In this document: positions 1 to 6,356 of the stretch, piece after piece
How positions within the stretch are numbered: position 1 is the stretch's first letter
How the letters are laid out: every line of letters begins with the position of its first letter
Assembly: GCA_050701115.1 (NCBI GenBank)
Contig: JBOHER010000208.1
Location: forward strand, 1-12,174
Direction of reading: 5' to 3'
DNA length: 12,174 nucleotides
Source of the DNA: JBOHER01 sp050701115
Lineage (GTDB): Bacteria; Actinomycetota; Actinomycetes; Mycobacteriales; Pseudonocardiaceae
Notes under the pieces: model-generated
The model's input: only the letters and a program-made list of their open reading frames with translations
Told to the model about the DNA's origin: nothing
Database searches by the model: none
Made by a program: the position numbers and the translations under genes

Positions 1-1
1 G

Positions 2-871
2 ACGGGCGGCGCCAACAGTCAACTCGATGCGCTCGCAGATTCGGTGGTTTCCGGCGGCCCCGGCAAAGACGGGATCCCGTCGATTGACAAGCCGAGGTTG
101 GTCTCAGCGGATGAGGCCGCTTTCGTGCAGGAGGACGAACCGGTGTTCGGGCTGGAGCGTGGCGGTGAGGTGCGCGCCTACCCGCAGCTTGTCCTGGTGT
201 GGCACGAAATCGTCAACGACACCGTGGGCGGCGAACCGCTCTCGATCACCTATTGTCCGCTGACCGGGACGGTAATCGGCTTCGCCGGACTCGCCGCGCG
301 CCCGAACATGACCTTCGGGACCACCGGCAGATTGGTCAACTCCAACCTGCTGATGTATGACCGGGAAACCGACTCGGAGTGGCCACAGGTGCTCGGTACC
401 GCGATCAGCGGAGACCTCAAGGGAGCACGTCTGCGCACGGTCCCGCTGGTGTGGTCCACGTGGAAAGCCTGGCGCACCCAGCACCCGGACACCCGTGTGC
501 TGTCCACCGATACCGGCCACCTGCGCGACTACGGCAGCGATCCCTACGGCTCTTATCCGAACCAGAGTGGTTACTACGCCGGCGGCGGGCCGATCTTCCC
601 GGTACGTCACACCGACGATCGGTTCCCGCCGAAAGATGTCGTGGTCGGCGTGCGTCATGGAGACGCACAGCTGGCCGTCCACAGGGAACTGGTGCGCCAC
701 GAGAAGACGGTGGAGGCAACGGTGGGCGGCCTTCCGATACGCGCCGTATGGGACGACAAGCTGGACACCGCCCGAGTGGTGCGGGGAGACGGAGGCGAGC
801 AGACCGACTTCCTCGACGCCATGTGGTTCGCCTGGTACGCCTTCTACCCGGACACCGAGGTCATGTCGTGA
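2..871 (+). CDS. DUF3179 domain-containing protein, 5' end missing
   Basis: The reading frame is open from base 2 with family-like sequence before the first possible start, so the N-terminus (usually a signal peptide or lipoprotein leader) lies outside the window. I therefore do not use the in-frame GTG at 44. The 289 visible residues carry DUF3179 hallmarks: GGPGKDGIPSID near the start, the YCPLTGT motif with its conserved cysteine, and a long Gly/Tyr-rich middle (the YGSYPNQSGYY stretch). DUF3179 proteins are generally exported and of unknown function; no catalytic activity is established that I can cite. The stop overlaps the next gene's GTG start in a GTGA junction, so the two are probably translationally coupled. 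Family assignment is firm; the role is unknown. Confidence 0.85.
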   Translation, partial: TGGANSQLDALADSVVSGGPGKDGIPSIDKPRLVSADEAAFVQEDEPVFGLERGGEVRAYPQLVLVWHEIVNDTVGGEPLSITYCPLTGTVIGFAGLAARPNMTFGTTGRLVNSNLLMYDRETDSEWPQVLGTAISGDLKGARLRTVPLVWSTWKAWRTQHPDTRVLSTDTGHLRDYGSDPYGSYPNQSGYYAGGGPIFPVRHTDDRFPPKDVVVGVRHGDAQLAVHRELVRHEKTVEATVGGLPIRAVWDDKLDTARVVRGDGGEQTDFLDAMWFAWYAFYPDTEVMS

Positions 872-1530
872 ACCGAGTCGGGGCCGCGGCGGTACACGCC
901 ATGGCCAGTGTCGGCGACGGCTGGGACGTGACGGGGCGAGCAGTGCGTGCCACGCCGCGCCGCGTACGCGACGCCCTGGCCCAGCGCCGGGATCGCCGGA
1001 TCGGCTGGATTGCGGCGATCGTGACGCTGGTGCTCTACCTGGCGTCCATCGGCGATCTCGCAATGTCGCCGTCCGGCCGCTGGGCGGGCGCTCCACTGGC
1101 CCAGTTCGCTCCGCGGGCGTGGTTCCAGGCGCGCGCACCGTACCTGTTCGAACCGGTCGTCGAGTTGCACCCCGGCGCGCATGTCGTGGTGTTCCTCAGC
1201 CCGATCAACCTGCTGCTCGCCGTCATGGTGGCCGTGCTCGTCGGGGCCAATATCGCGGTGGTAGCACACGGATCCAGGCAAGCGGTGGCCTGTCGCCGTC
1301 CTGGATACGGTCGGGTGCTGGGCGTTCTGCCCGCGTTTCTGCTCGGCTTCGCCTGCTGCGTCCCGACATTCCTGCTGGCGTTCGGAGTCGGCACGGCCGC
1401 CGTGCTACTACCCGTGCTCTTGCCGCTGCGGCCGATCTTCTACCCGCTCACCCTGGTGCTGATGACCGGCTCCCTGGTGTGGGGCACGCACCGGCTGGGC
1501 CGCACTGCTCCGATGGGCCAGGACGGATAA
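868..1530 (+). CDS. Polytopic membrane protein coupled to the DUF3179 gene
   Basis: This 220-residue protein starts at GTG 868, inside the stop of the preceding gene. GAGG at 857-860 lies 7 nt upstream as ribosome binding site. The first about 45 residues are Arg-rich and cytoplasmic-looking. Hydrophobic segments follow at roughly 46-63, 105-132, 150-172 and 174-206, suggesting four or five membrane spans. A loop between the first two spans (residues 65-105) holds PLAQFAPRAWFQARAPYLFEP. An adjacent Cys-Cys pair (FACCVPTF, residues 161-168) sits within a membrane span, which is unusual and could bind metal or heme, or be redox active. I do not recognise a characterised family. The overlap with the DUF3179 gene suggests the two products work together at the membrane. 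Confidence 0.75.
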   Translation: MNRVGAAAVHAMASVGDGWDVTGRAVRATPRRVRDALAQRRDRRIGWIAAIVTLVLYLASIGDLAMSPSGRWAGAPLAQFAPRAWFQARAPYLFEPVVELHPGAHVVVFLSPINLLLAVMVAVLVGANIAVVAHGSRQAVACRRPGYGRVLGVLPAFLLGFACCVPTFLLAFGVGTAAVLLPVLLPLRPIFYPLTLVLMTGSLVWGTHRLGRTAPMGQDG

Positions 1531-1641
1531 GTCCGGATCGGGGGGAGCAGGCTACGGCTGGTGCGCCTGGACCCGCGGTGATCTTCTGCTCGCGGGCAAC
1601 TCCACGTGTGTTTGCCGGCTGACACTCGTGCTGCGAGCTGG

Positions 1642-1681
1642 TGTGACCACTGGTGGGCTCATGTCCACCAGTGGGATCACC
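1642..1681. promoter_or_regulatory. Perfect 10-bp inverted repeat upstream of the radical SAM gene
   Basis: CCACTGGTGG (1648-1657) and its exact reverse complement CCACCAGTGG (1666-1675) flank an 8-nt spacer. Symmetry resumes at GTG (1642-1644) and CAC (1679-1681) around the same centre. The repeat ends 23 nt before the GTG start at 1705. It could be an operator dyad or an mRNA hairpin near the ribosome binding site. No T-run follows, so it does not look like an intrinsic terminator of the upstream gene. It does not match a known regulator site that I can name. Confidence 0.5.
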
Positions 1682-1704
1682 GACCGAGAGCAGGGGCGCG
1701 GGCA

Positions 1705-3264
1705 GTGTCGACAGCGAAGCGGGACCGCGATGAAGTGTTCGTCGAGTTCACCAAGAGCATCTGCCCGGTATGCAAGGTGGCGGTGGACGCGCAGGTCAAT
1801 ATCCGGGACAACAAGGTGTATCTGCGCAAGCGTTGCCGGGAGCACGGGTGGTTCGAGGCGCTGACCTACGGCGACGCGGAGGCGTATCTGGCGTCGGCCC
1901 GGTTCAACAAACCCGGCACGCTGCCGTTGACGTTCCAGACCGAGGTGCGCGACGGTTGCCCGTCGGACTGCGGCTTGTGTCCCGAGCACAAGCAGCACGC
2001 CTGCCTGGGGATCATCGAGGTCAACACCAACTGCAACCTCGACTGTCCGATCTGTTTCGCCGACTCCGGTCACCAGCCGGACGGGTATTCGATCACGCTC
2101 GAGCAGTGCGACCTGATGCTGAACACCTTCGTGGCGTCCGAGGGTGTGGCGGAGGTGGTGATGTTCTCCGGCGGGGAACCCACCATCCACAAGCACATCC
2201 TGGACTTCATCGACCTGGCCCAGTCCAAGCCGATCCGCAACGTGAACCTGAATACCAACGGCATCCGGCTGGCCGGCGACAAGCGCTTTGTCGCCGCGCT
2301 GGGCGCGCGCAATGGGCGGGACGCCAAATCGGTCAACATCTATCTGCAGTTCGACGGGTTCGAGGAGCGCGCCCACCGCGAGATCCGCGGCAAGGATCTG
2401 CGGGAGATCAAGCGGCGGGCGTTGGACAGCTGCGCCGAGGTCGGCCTGACCGTCACGCTGGTGGCCGCGATCGAGCGGGGTCTCAACGAGCACGAGATCG
2501 GCGACATCGTGGAGTTCGGATTGGGCCACCCCGCCGTGCGTTCGGTGGCGTTCCAGCCGGTGACCCATTCGGGGCGGCACGTCGAGTTCGACCCGATGAC
2601 CCGGCTGACCAACCCCGACGTGATCCGGCTGCTGGTCGAGCAGCGCCCGGGCTGGTTCACCAAGGATGACTTCTTCCCGGTGCCTTGCTGCTTTCCGACC
2701 TGCCGCTCGATCACCTACCTGCTGACCGAGGGGACACCCGGCGAGCCGGCCTTCGGGGTGGTGCCGATACCCCGGCTACTCAACGTGGAGGACTACCTGG
2801 ACTACGTGTCCAATCGCGTGGTGCCCGACTACGCGATCCGGGAGGCGCTGGAGAAGCTGTGGAGCGCGTCGGCGTTCATGGGCACCGAGGGCACCGAGGA
2901 CAACCTCAAACATGCTGCCGAAGCATTGGACTGCGCGGACGCCTGCGGGGTGAACCTGCCCGACGCGATCGCCAACCTCACCGACCGCGCGTTCATGATC
3001 GTGGTGCAGGATTTCCTCGACCCCTACACGCTCAACGTCAAGCAGCTGATGAAGTGCTGCGTCGAGGAGATCACCCCGGACGGGCGGCTGATCCCGTTCT
3101 GCGCCTACAACTCCGTCGGCTACCGGGAGCAGATCCGCGAGCAGATGTCCGGGACCAAGGTCGCCGACGTCGTGCCGAACTCGATCGAACTGCGGCCGTT
3201 CGTCGCCGACTCGCCCTACGGGTCCAAGATCGCGCGCCGGGAGGCCGTCGATGGCAGGCGCTGA
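1705..3264 (+). CDS. Multi-cluster radical SAM enzyme, Tes (MJ0619)-like
   Basis: The 519-residue product starts at GTG 1705, with AGGGG at 1692-1696 as ribosome binding site. The open frame reaches back to 1606, but the sequence before 1705 is not protein-like. Visible motifs in order: CPVC (C20, C23) with C44-x2-H47, a small metal-knuckle pattern; an auxiliary cysteine group C85, C89, C92 and C100; the radical SAM CX3CX2C at C110, C114, C117 (CNLDCPIC); and GGEP at 156-159 for SAM binding. More cysteines follow at 328, 329, 333, 410, 414, 451, 452 and 466, enough for further iron-sulfur sites. This layout matches the archaeal tetraether synthase/MJ0619 group, which joins lipid alkyl chains through C-C bonds. 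Substrate in this bacterium is unknown. The stop overlaps the next gene by 14 bp. Confidence 0.88.
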   Translation: MSTAKRDRDEVFVEFTKSICPVCKVAVDAQVNIRDNKVYLRKRCREHGWFEALTYGDAEAYLASARFNKPGTLPLTFQTEVRDGCPSDCGLCPEHKQHACLGIIEVNTNCNLDCPICFADSGHQPDGYSITLEQCDLMLNTFVASEGVAEVVMFSGGEPTIHKHILDFIDLAQSKPIRNVNLNTNGIRLAGDKRFVAALGARNGRDAKSVNIYLQFDGFEERAHREIRGKDLREIKRRALDSCAEVGLTVTLVAAIERGLNEHEIGDIVEFGLGHPAVRSVAFQPVTHSGRHVEFDPMTRLTNPDVIRLLVEQRPGWFTKDDFFPVPCCFPTCRSITYLLTEGTPGEPAFGVVPIPRLLNVEDYLDYVSNRVVPDYAIREALEKLWSASAFMGTEGTEDNLKHAAEALDCADACGVNLPDAIANLTDRAFMIVVQDFLDPYTLNVKQLMKCCVEEITPDGRLIPFCAYNSVGYREQIREQMSGTKVADVVPNSIELRPFVADSPYGSKIARREAVDGRR

Positions 3265-4042
3265 GGAAACCAAGGCCTGCTGCGCCGCCGCCTACAGCAC
3301 GGACGCGGTCGCGCTGGTGCTCGGCAAGTCCTACCACCCCGGCGGCTTGGCGCTGACCCGCCGCCTCGCCGAGCGACTCGGGCTGCGCTCGGGGCACCGG
3401 GTCGTCGATGTCGCATCGGGTCCGGGAACGACCGCGCGGCTGCTGGCCGCCGACTATGACGTCACGGTCGACGGGATTGACCTCGGCGAGTCCAGTGTGG
3501 AGGGTGCCCGCGCTGCGGTTGAGGAAGCTGGGTTGTCCGCGAAGGCTCGGTTCCACGTCGGTGATGCCGAGCGGATTCCCTTACCGAACAACGCTTTCGA
3601 CGCACTGGTATGCGAGTGCGCCTTCTGCACGTTCCCGGACAAGGCCACGGCCGCTGCCGAGTTCGCGCGGGTACTGAGGCCCGGCTGCCGGGTTGGCATC
3701 ACCGACGTCACCGTCGCCGAAACCGGACTGCCCGACGAGCTCACCACGCTCGCCGCCTGGGTGGCGTGCATCGCTGACGCCAAGCCGCTCGCGGAATACT
3801 CGGCAATTCTTGCTACGGCGGGACTTCGCACCGTCTACACCGAACGCCACGATGGGGTGGTCGCGCGCATGGTCGACCAGATCGACGCGCGAGTCCGGCT
3901 GCTGCGCATGGCGGCACCCGCGCGGCTGAGCGATGCCGGGGTCGACGTGGACGCCGTGCTGCGCTACTGCGCGCTCGCCAAGCAGGTCGTGGCCGACGGG
4001 CTCATCGGCTACGCACTGCTCGTCGCTGAGAAATCGCGCTGA
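3251..4042 (+). CDS. Class I SAM-dependent methyltransferase paired with the radical SAM enzyme
   Basis: The 263-residue protein starts at ATG 3251, inside the 3' end of the radical SAM gene. GGGAGG sits 6 nt upstream. The Rossmann motif I is VVDVASGPGT (51-60), the acidic end of strand 2 is D78, and a GDAERIP motif (104-110) is followed by NNAFDALV, all typical of UbiE/ArsM-like methyltransferases. Before motif I is a family-specific segment ending in the HPGGLALT pattern (29-36). Cysteines are prominent: C10-C11, and CECAFC at 121-126. These could bind a metal or metalloid, or simply be structural, so an arsenite methyltransferase role is possible but not shown. Tight coupling suggests it acts on the same substrate or product as the radical SAM enzyme. 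Its 3' end overlaps the convergent oxidoreductase gene by 41 bp. Confidence 0.85.
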   Translation: MAGAEETKACCAAAYSTDAVALVLGKSYHPGGLALTRRLAERLGLRSGHRVVDVASGPGTTARLLAADYDVTVDGIDLGESSVEGARAAVEEAGLSAKARFHVGDAERIPLPNNAFDALVCECAFCTFPDKATAAAEFARVLRPGCRVGITDVTVAETGLPDELTTLAAWVACIADAKPLAEYSAILATAGLRTVYTERHDGVVARMVDQIDARVRLLRMAAPARLSDAGVDVDAVLRYCALAKQVVADGLIGYALLVAEKSR

Positions 4043-5429
4043 CCGGACGCGCGGTGCGTCCGCCGTACGTGCCGAAGAACTGGGCGGCCGCTTGCTGCAC
4101 TGCGATGGACCAGGTGGGGTATGCGTGCGCCGTATGGGCGAGCCTGCCGGTGAACATGCCGGTGCTCATGGCGAGCGCGGGTTCAGCGATGACCTCGCCT
4201 GCGCGCTCGGCAACGATCGTCGCGCCGAGCACGCGTCCGCCGCCGGTGTTGCCGAGAAAGGGTCGCGGCCCGGCGATCAGCTTGACGAATCCGGTGGTCG
4301 CGTCGGCCGCGATCGCGCGGTCCACCTCGCTCATCGGCAGGAACGCGACCCGCGCGCGGGAGTCGGTGACTTCGCTCTCGAGCGCACCCACCGACGCGAC
4401 CTCGGGTTGGGTGAACACCACCTGGGGGATCGCCGCGCTGTCGAATGTTGGGCGGCGGACGCGGCGCAGCGCGGCACCCACCGCGACCCGGCCCATGGCG
4501 TAGGCGGCGTGGGTGTGGCCGAAGAGCCCGGTTACGTCGCCGGCCGCATACACACCCGGGGCGGTAGTGGCCAAATGCTTGTCCACGACGACGAAACCCC
4601 TGTCGTCGGTATCGATCCGCGCGGCCGCCAACCCGAGGTCAGCGGTCGCCGGTCGACGCCCCGTCGCGACGAGCAGCCGCTGAGCGGAGATCGTGCGACC
4701 GGTGGCCGCGTGCAACACAATCCCGTCGGCGTCGCCCCGCGCCGCGGCGACGTGGGTATCGGTGTGGATCGCAATGCCTTCCGCGGCGAGGATTTCGGCC
4801 ATCAGCGCGGCGGCTTCTGGCTCCGCGCCGGGAAGTAGACGGTCCGCGTTCTCCACAATGGACATGCTGATGCCGAGCCTGGTGAAGGCCTGCGCGAGTT
4901 CGCAGCCGGTCGCGCCGCCGCCGAGGATGGCCAGCGACTTCGGCGGCTCGGTGAGGTCGAAGATCGTGTCGGTGGTCGCGTACGGCGTGTCCGCGAGCCC
5001 GTCGATGGTCGGCACCATCGGGGTGGTGCCGGTGGCTACCACGATCCGCGCGGCGTGCAATGGGTGGCCGTCCACGTCGATCCGATCCCGGTCAAGGAAC
5101 CGCGCGCGACCCCGCAGAACCTCGATGCCCTGCTCGCGTAGGGCCGCCTCGTCCTCGGTGGCGGCGATCCGCGCGACCGTGTCGCGCACCCGTGCCATCG
5201 CGTTGCCGAAGGGGATCCCGTGCGCGGCGGCCTCGATCAGCGTTTTGGACGGCACGCACCCGGTGAACGTGCAGTCCCCACCAGGCGGTCCCTCCGTCAC
5301 CAGCAGCGTGCGTGCACCCGCGCGCCTCGCGCTGCCGACCGCGGCCAGTCCGGCGGCTCCACCGCCGAGCACGATCAGGTCGTACTCTCCGCGCGGGGCC
5401 GTGCCCGACGGGGACTCATTCCCTGCCAC
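4002..5429 (-). CDS. FAD-dependent pyridine nucleotide-disulfide oxidoreductase (MerA/Lpd-like)
   Basis: The 475-residue flavoprotein starts at GTG 5429. A stop codon lies four codons upstream in frame, so no earlier start exists; no good ribosome binding site is visible. It shows FAD-binding GGGAAG (22-27), the redox disulfide GGDCTFTGCVPSK (C53 and C58), NAD(P)-binding GGGATGCE (171-178), and the second FAD motif YAAGDV (294-299). The C-terminal dimerisation domain has HAYPTW near 435-440. The classic dihydrolipoyl dehydrogenase His-Glu pair is incomplete, because no Glu follows the PT. There is no N-terminal heavy-metal domain and no C-terminal vicinal Cys pair, so a true mercuric reductase is unlikely. 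A general thiol/disulfide or electron-supply role fits better. It is the last gene of the minus-strand set and converges on the methyltransferase gene. Confidence 0.88.
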   Translation of the reverse strand: MAGNESPSGTAPRGEYDLIVLGGGAAGLAAVGSARRAGARTLLVTEGPPGGDCTFTGCVPSKTLIEAAAHGIPFGNAMARVRDTVARIAATEDEAALREQGIEVLRGRARFLDRDRIDVDGHPLHAARIVVATGTTPMVPTIDGLADTPYATTDTIFDLTEPPKSLAILGGGATGCELAQAFTRLGISMSIVENADRLLPGAEPEAAALMAEILAAEGIAIHTDTHVAAARGDADGIVLHAATGRTISAQRLLVATGRRPATADLGLAAARIDTDDRGFVVVDKHLATTAPGVYAAGDVTGLFGHTHAAYAMGRVAVGAALRRVRRPTFDSAAIPQVVFTQPEVASVGALESEVTDSRARVAFLPMSEVDRAIAADATTGFVKLIAGPRPFLGNTGGGRVLGATIVAERAGEVIAEPALAMSTGMFTGRLAHTAHAYPTWSIAVQQAAAQFFGTYGGRTARPVSAISQRRAVRSR

Positions 5430-5479
5430 GATGAGGAATCACCGCCGCCGCAGCCAGAACCGCGAGGTGTGCTCGGTGC

Positions 5480-5602
5480 TCACGCGAACGTTCCTAACCA
5501 TCTGGTCAGCGCGTACAAGGCGGTGTAGGTTCCGGCGGCGACGCCCAGGACGCCGAGCAGTCTCCAGCGCCAGTTTTCGCGCTGCTCGGGCTTGGTCGTC
5601 AC
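5480..5602 (-). CDS. 40-residue single-span membrane peptide
   Basis: A GTG at 5602 opens 40 codons ending in TGA at 5480, preceded 8 nt upstream by a clean GGAAGG (5616-5611 on the minus strand). The product has a charged start (MTTKPEQRENWRWR), one hydrophobic stretch of about 20 residues (LLGVLGVAAGTYTALYALTR), and a short end WLGTFA. That is a typical small inner-membrane peptide, probably N-in from the Arg residues before the span. It lies 70 bp downstream of the phosphatidyltransferase-like gene and 50 bp upstream of the flavin oxidoreductase gene, on the same strand. It may be a subunit or anchor for a neighbour. No family is recognised. Confidence 0.6.
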   Translation of the reverse strand: MTTKPEQRENWRWRLLGVLGVAAGTYTALYALTRWLGTFA

Positions 5603-5672
5603 TTCACCAGCCTTCCATGGAACTCCACATCCTCATACCAACACCACCGCTCGGTGATCGCACCGCACAGTG

Positions 5673-6356
5673 TCAGCGCGCTGACCCGCGTGATCGCCGA
5701 CGAACTGCGAGCACGACTTGGAACGCGACGGCCGGGCGCAGCACCCTCGGGCGAGGGGCGTCGACCATCCGACCCCGCGCCACGCTGATCGTGGTAACCG
5801 CGACGACGGGCAGTACCCACGCGCCGATCGCGGCGGCTCGCATGCGGCTGCTGGGTTCATTGGCAAGGGTGAACCAGGTCCAGAACGCCGCGTCGGCCAG
5901 GTAGTCCGCGTACCGACCGAAGGGCGAGTGAGTCCCGCTCGCCCGGGCGAGGCGGCCATCCAGCAGATCGGTGCTGAGCGCTACGGCCGCAAGCCATGGA
6001 TCAACCCGGGTGCCGGCAAGTGCGGGCAGGTTGGCGCGGACGAGGGTGAGGACATCAGCCAGGCTGAGTGATCGACGCTGTTCGAGCAGACCGAGATGGC
6101 AGGCTGCCATCAACCAGCTGGCCGCGGTCCAGGTGCTGGGCCGCAAGCCTCGCCGCGCACGACGACCGACCGCATCGAACACGCAGTGCAGCACGGTGAT
6201 CTCGAGCAGGGCGCGCGGTCGCTGGGCGGCCTGATGGATCGATCGCCGCGTGGTGCGAGTCAGGAACGCAGACCACGCCGGCCGGCGCCACCGGCCGGTG
6301 TGTAACCCACCCAGCAACTCGTTGGTGGCCGCACGGCTGCTCGGCTCCGTGATCAC
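5673..6356 (-). CDS. CDP-alcohol phosphatidyltransferase family membrane enzyme
   Basis: The 227-residue product carries the complete family signature Dx2DGx2ARx8Gx3Dx3D: D130, D133-G134, A137-R138, G147, D151 and D155 (DLLDGRLARAS through FGRYADYLAD). These Asp residues bind the divalent metal and the CDP-alcohol in characterised members, which transfer a phospho-alcohol head group. Several hydrophobic segments surround the motif, as expected for an integral membrane enzyme. I chose GTG 6356, which overlaps the upstream stop (GTGA), over ATG 6440. The latter would add an Arg-rich 28-residue leader buried in the neighbour's coding sequence. The N-terminal about 70 residues are Arg-rich and unusual for the family. 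Substrate cannot be told from sequence. It sits between a methyltransferase fusion and a small membrane peptide. Confidence 0.8.
   Translation of the reverse strand: MITEPSSRAATNELLGGLHTGRWRRPAWSAFLTRTTRRSIHQAAQRPRALLEITVLHCVFDAVGRRARRGLRPSTWTAASWLMAACHLGLLEQRRSLSLADVLTLVRANLPALAGTRVDPWLAAVALSTDLLDGRLARASGTHSPFGRYADYLADAAFWTWFTLANEPSSRMRAAAIGAWVLPVVAVTTISVARGRMVDAPRPRVLRPAVAFQVVLAVRRRSRGSAR

Noticed and set aside
104..1138. Long minus-strand open frame (344 codons) opposite the DUF3179 gene.
   Set aside because: It is Arg/Pro/His-rich with no recognisable domain and mirrors a strong family match on the plus strand, a usual high-GC shadow.
1642..1681. Intrinsic terminator for the upstream membrane protein gene.
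   Set aside because: No T-run follows the stem, and it lies over 110 bp from that gene's stop but close to the next start.
1552..2580. Minus-strand open frame of 342 codons opposite the radical SAM gene.
   Set aside because: No motifs; it lies antisense to well-conserved cysteine motifs on the plus strand.
3251..4042. Calling the methyltransferase arsenite methyltransferase (arsM).
   Set aside because: Cysteines are present, but I cannot match them to the conserved ArsM set, and no other arsenic genes are seen.
4002..5429. Calling the flavin oxidoreductase mercuric reductase (merA).
   Set aside because: It lacks the N-terminal heavy-metal domain and the C-terminal vicinal cysteines, and there are no merR, merT or merP neighbours.
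5599..5820. 73-codon minus-strand frame ending in a TGA that overlaps the small peptide's GTG.
   Set aside because: It mostly overlaps the phosphatidyltransferase-like gene out of frame, and its sequence is Arg-rich and not protein-like. The overlap with the GTG looks coincidental.
4693..5904. 403-codon plus-strand frame opposite the flavin oxidoreductase.
   Set aside because: Ser/Arg/Ala-rich with no domain. The minus strand carries FAD, NAD and redox-disulfide motifs.
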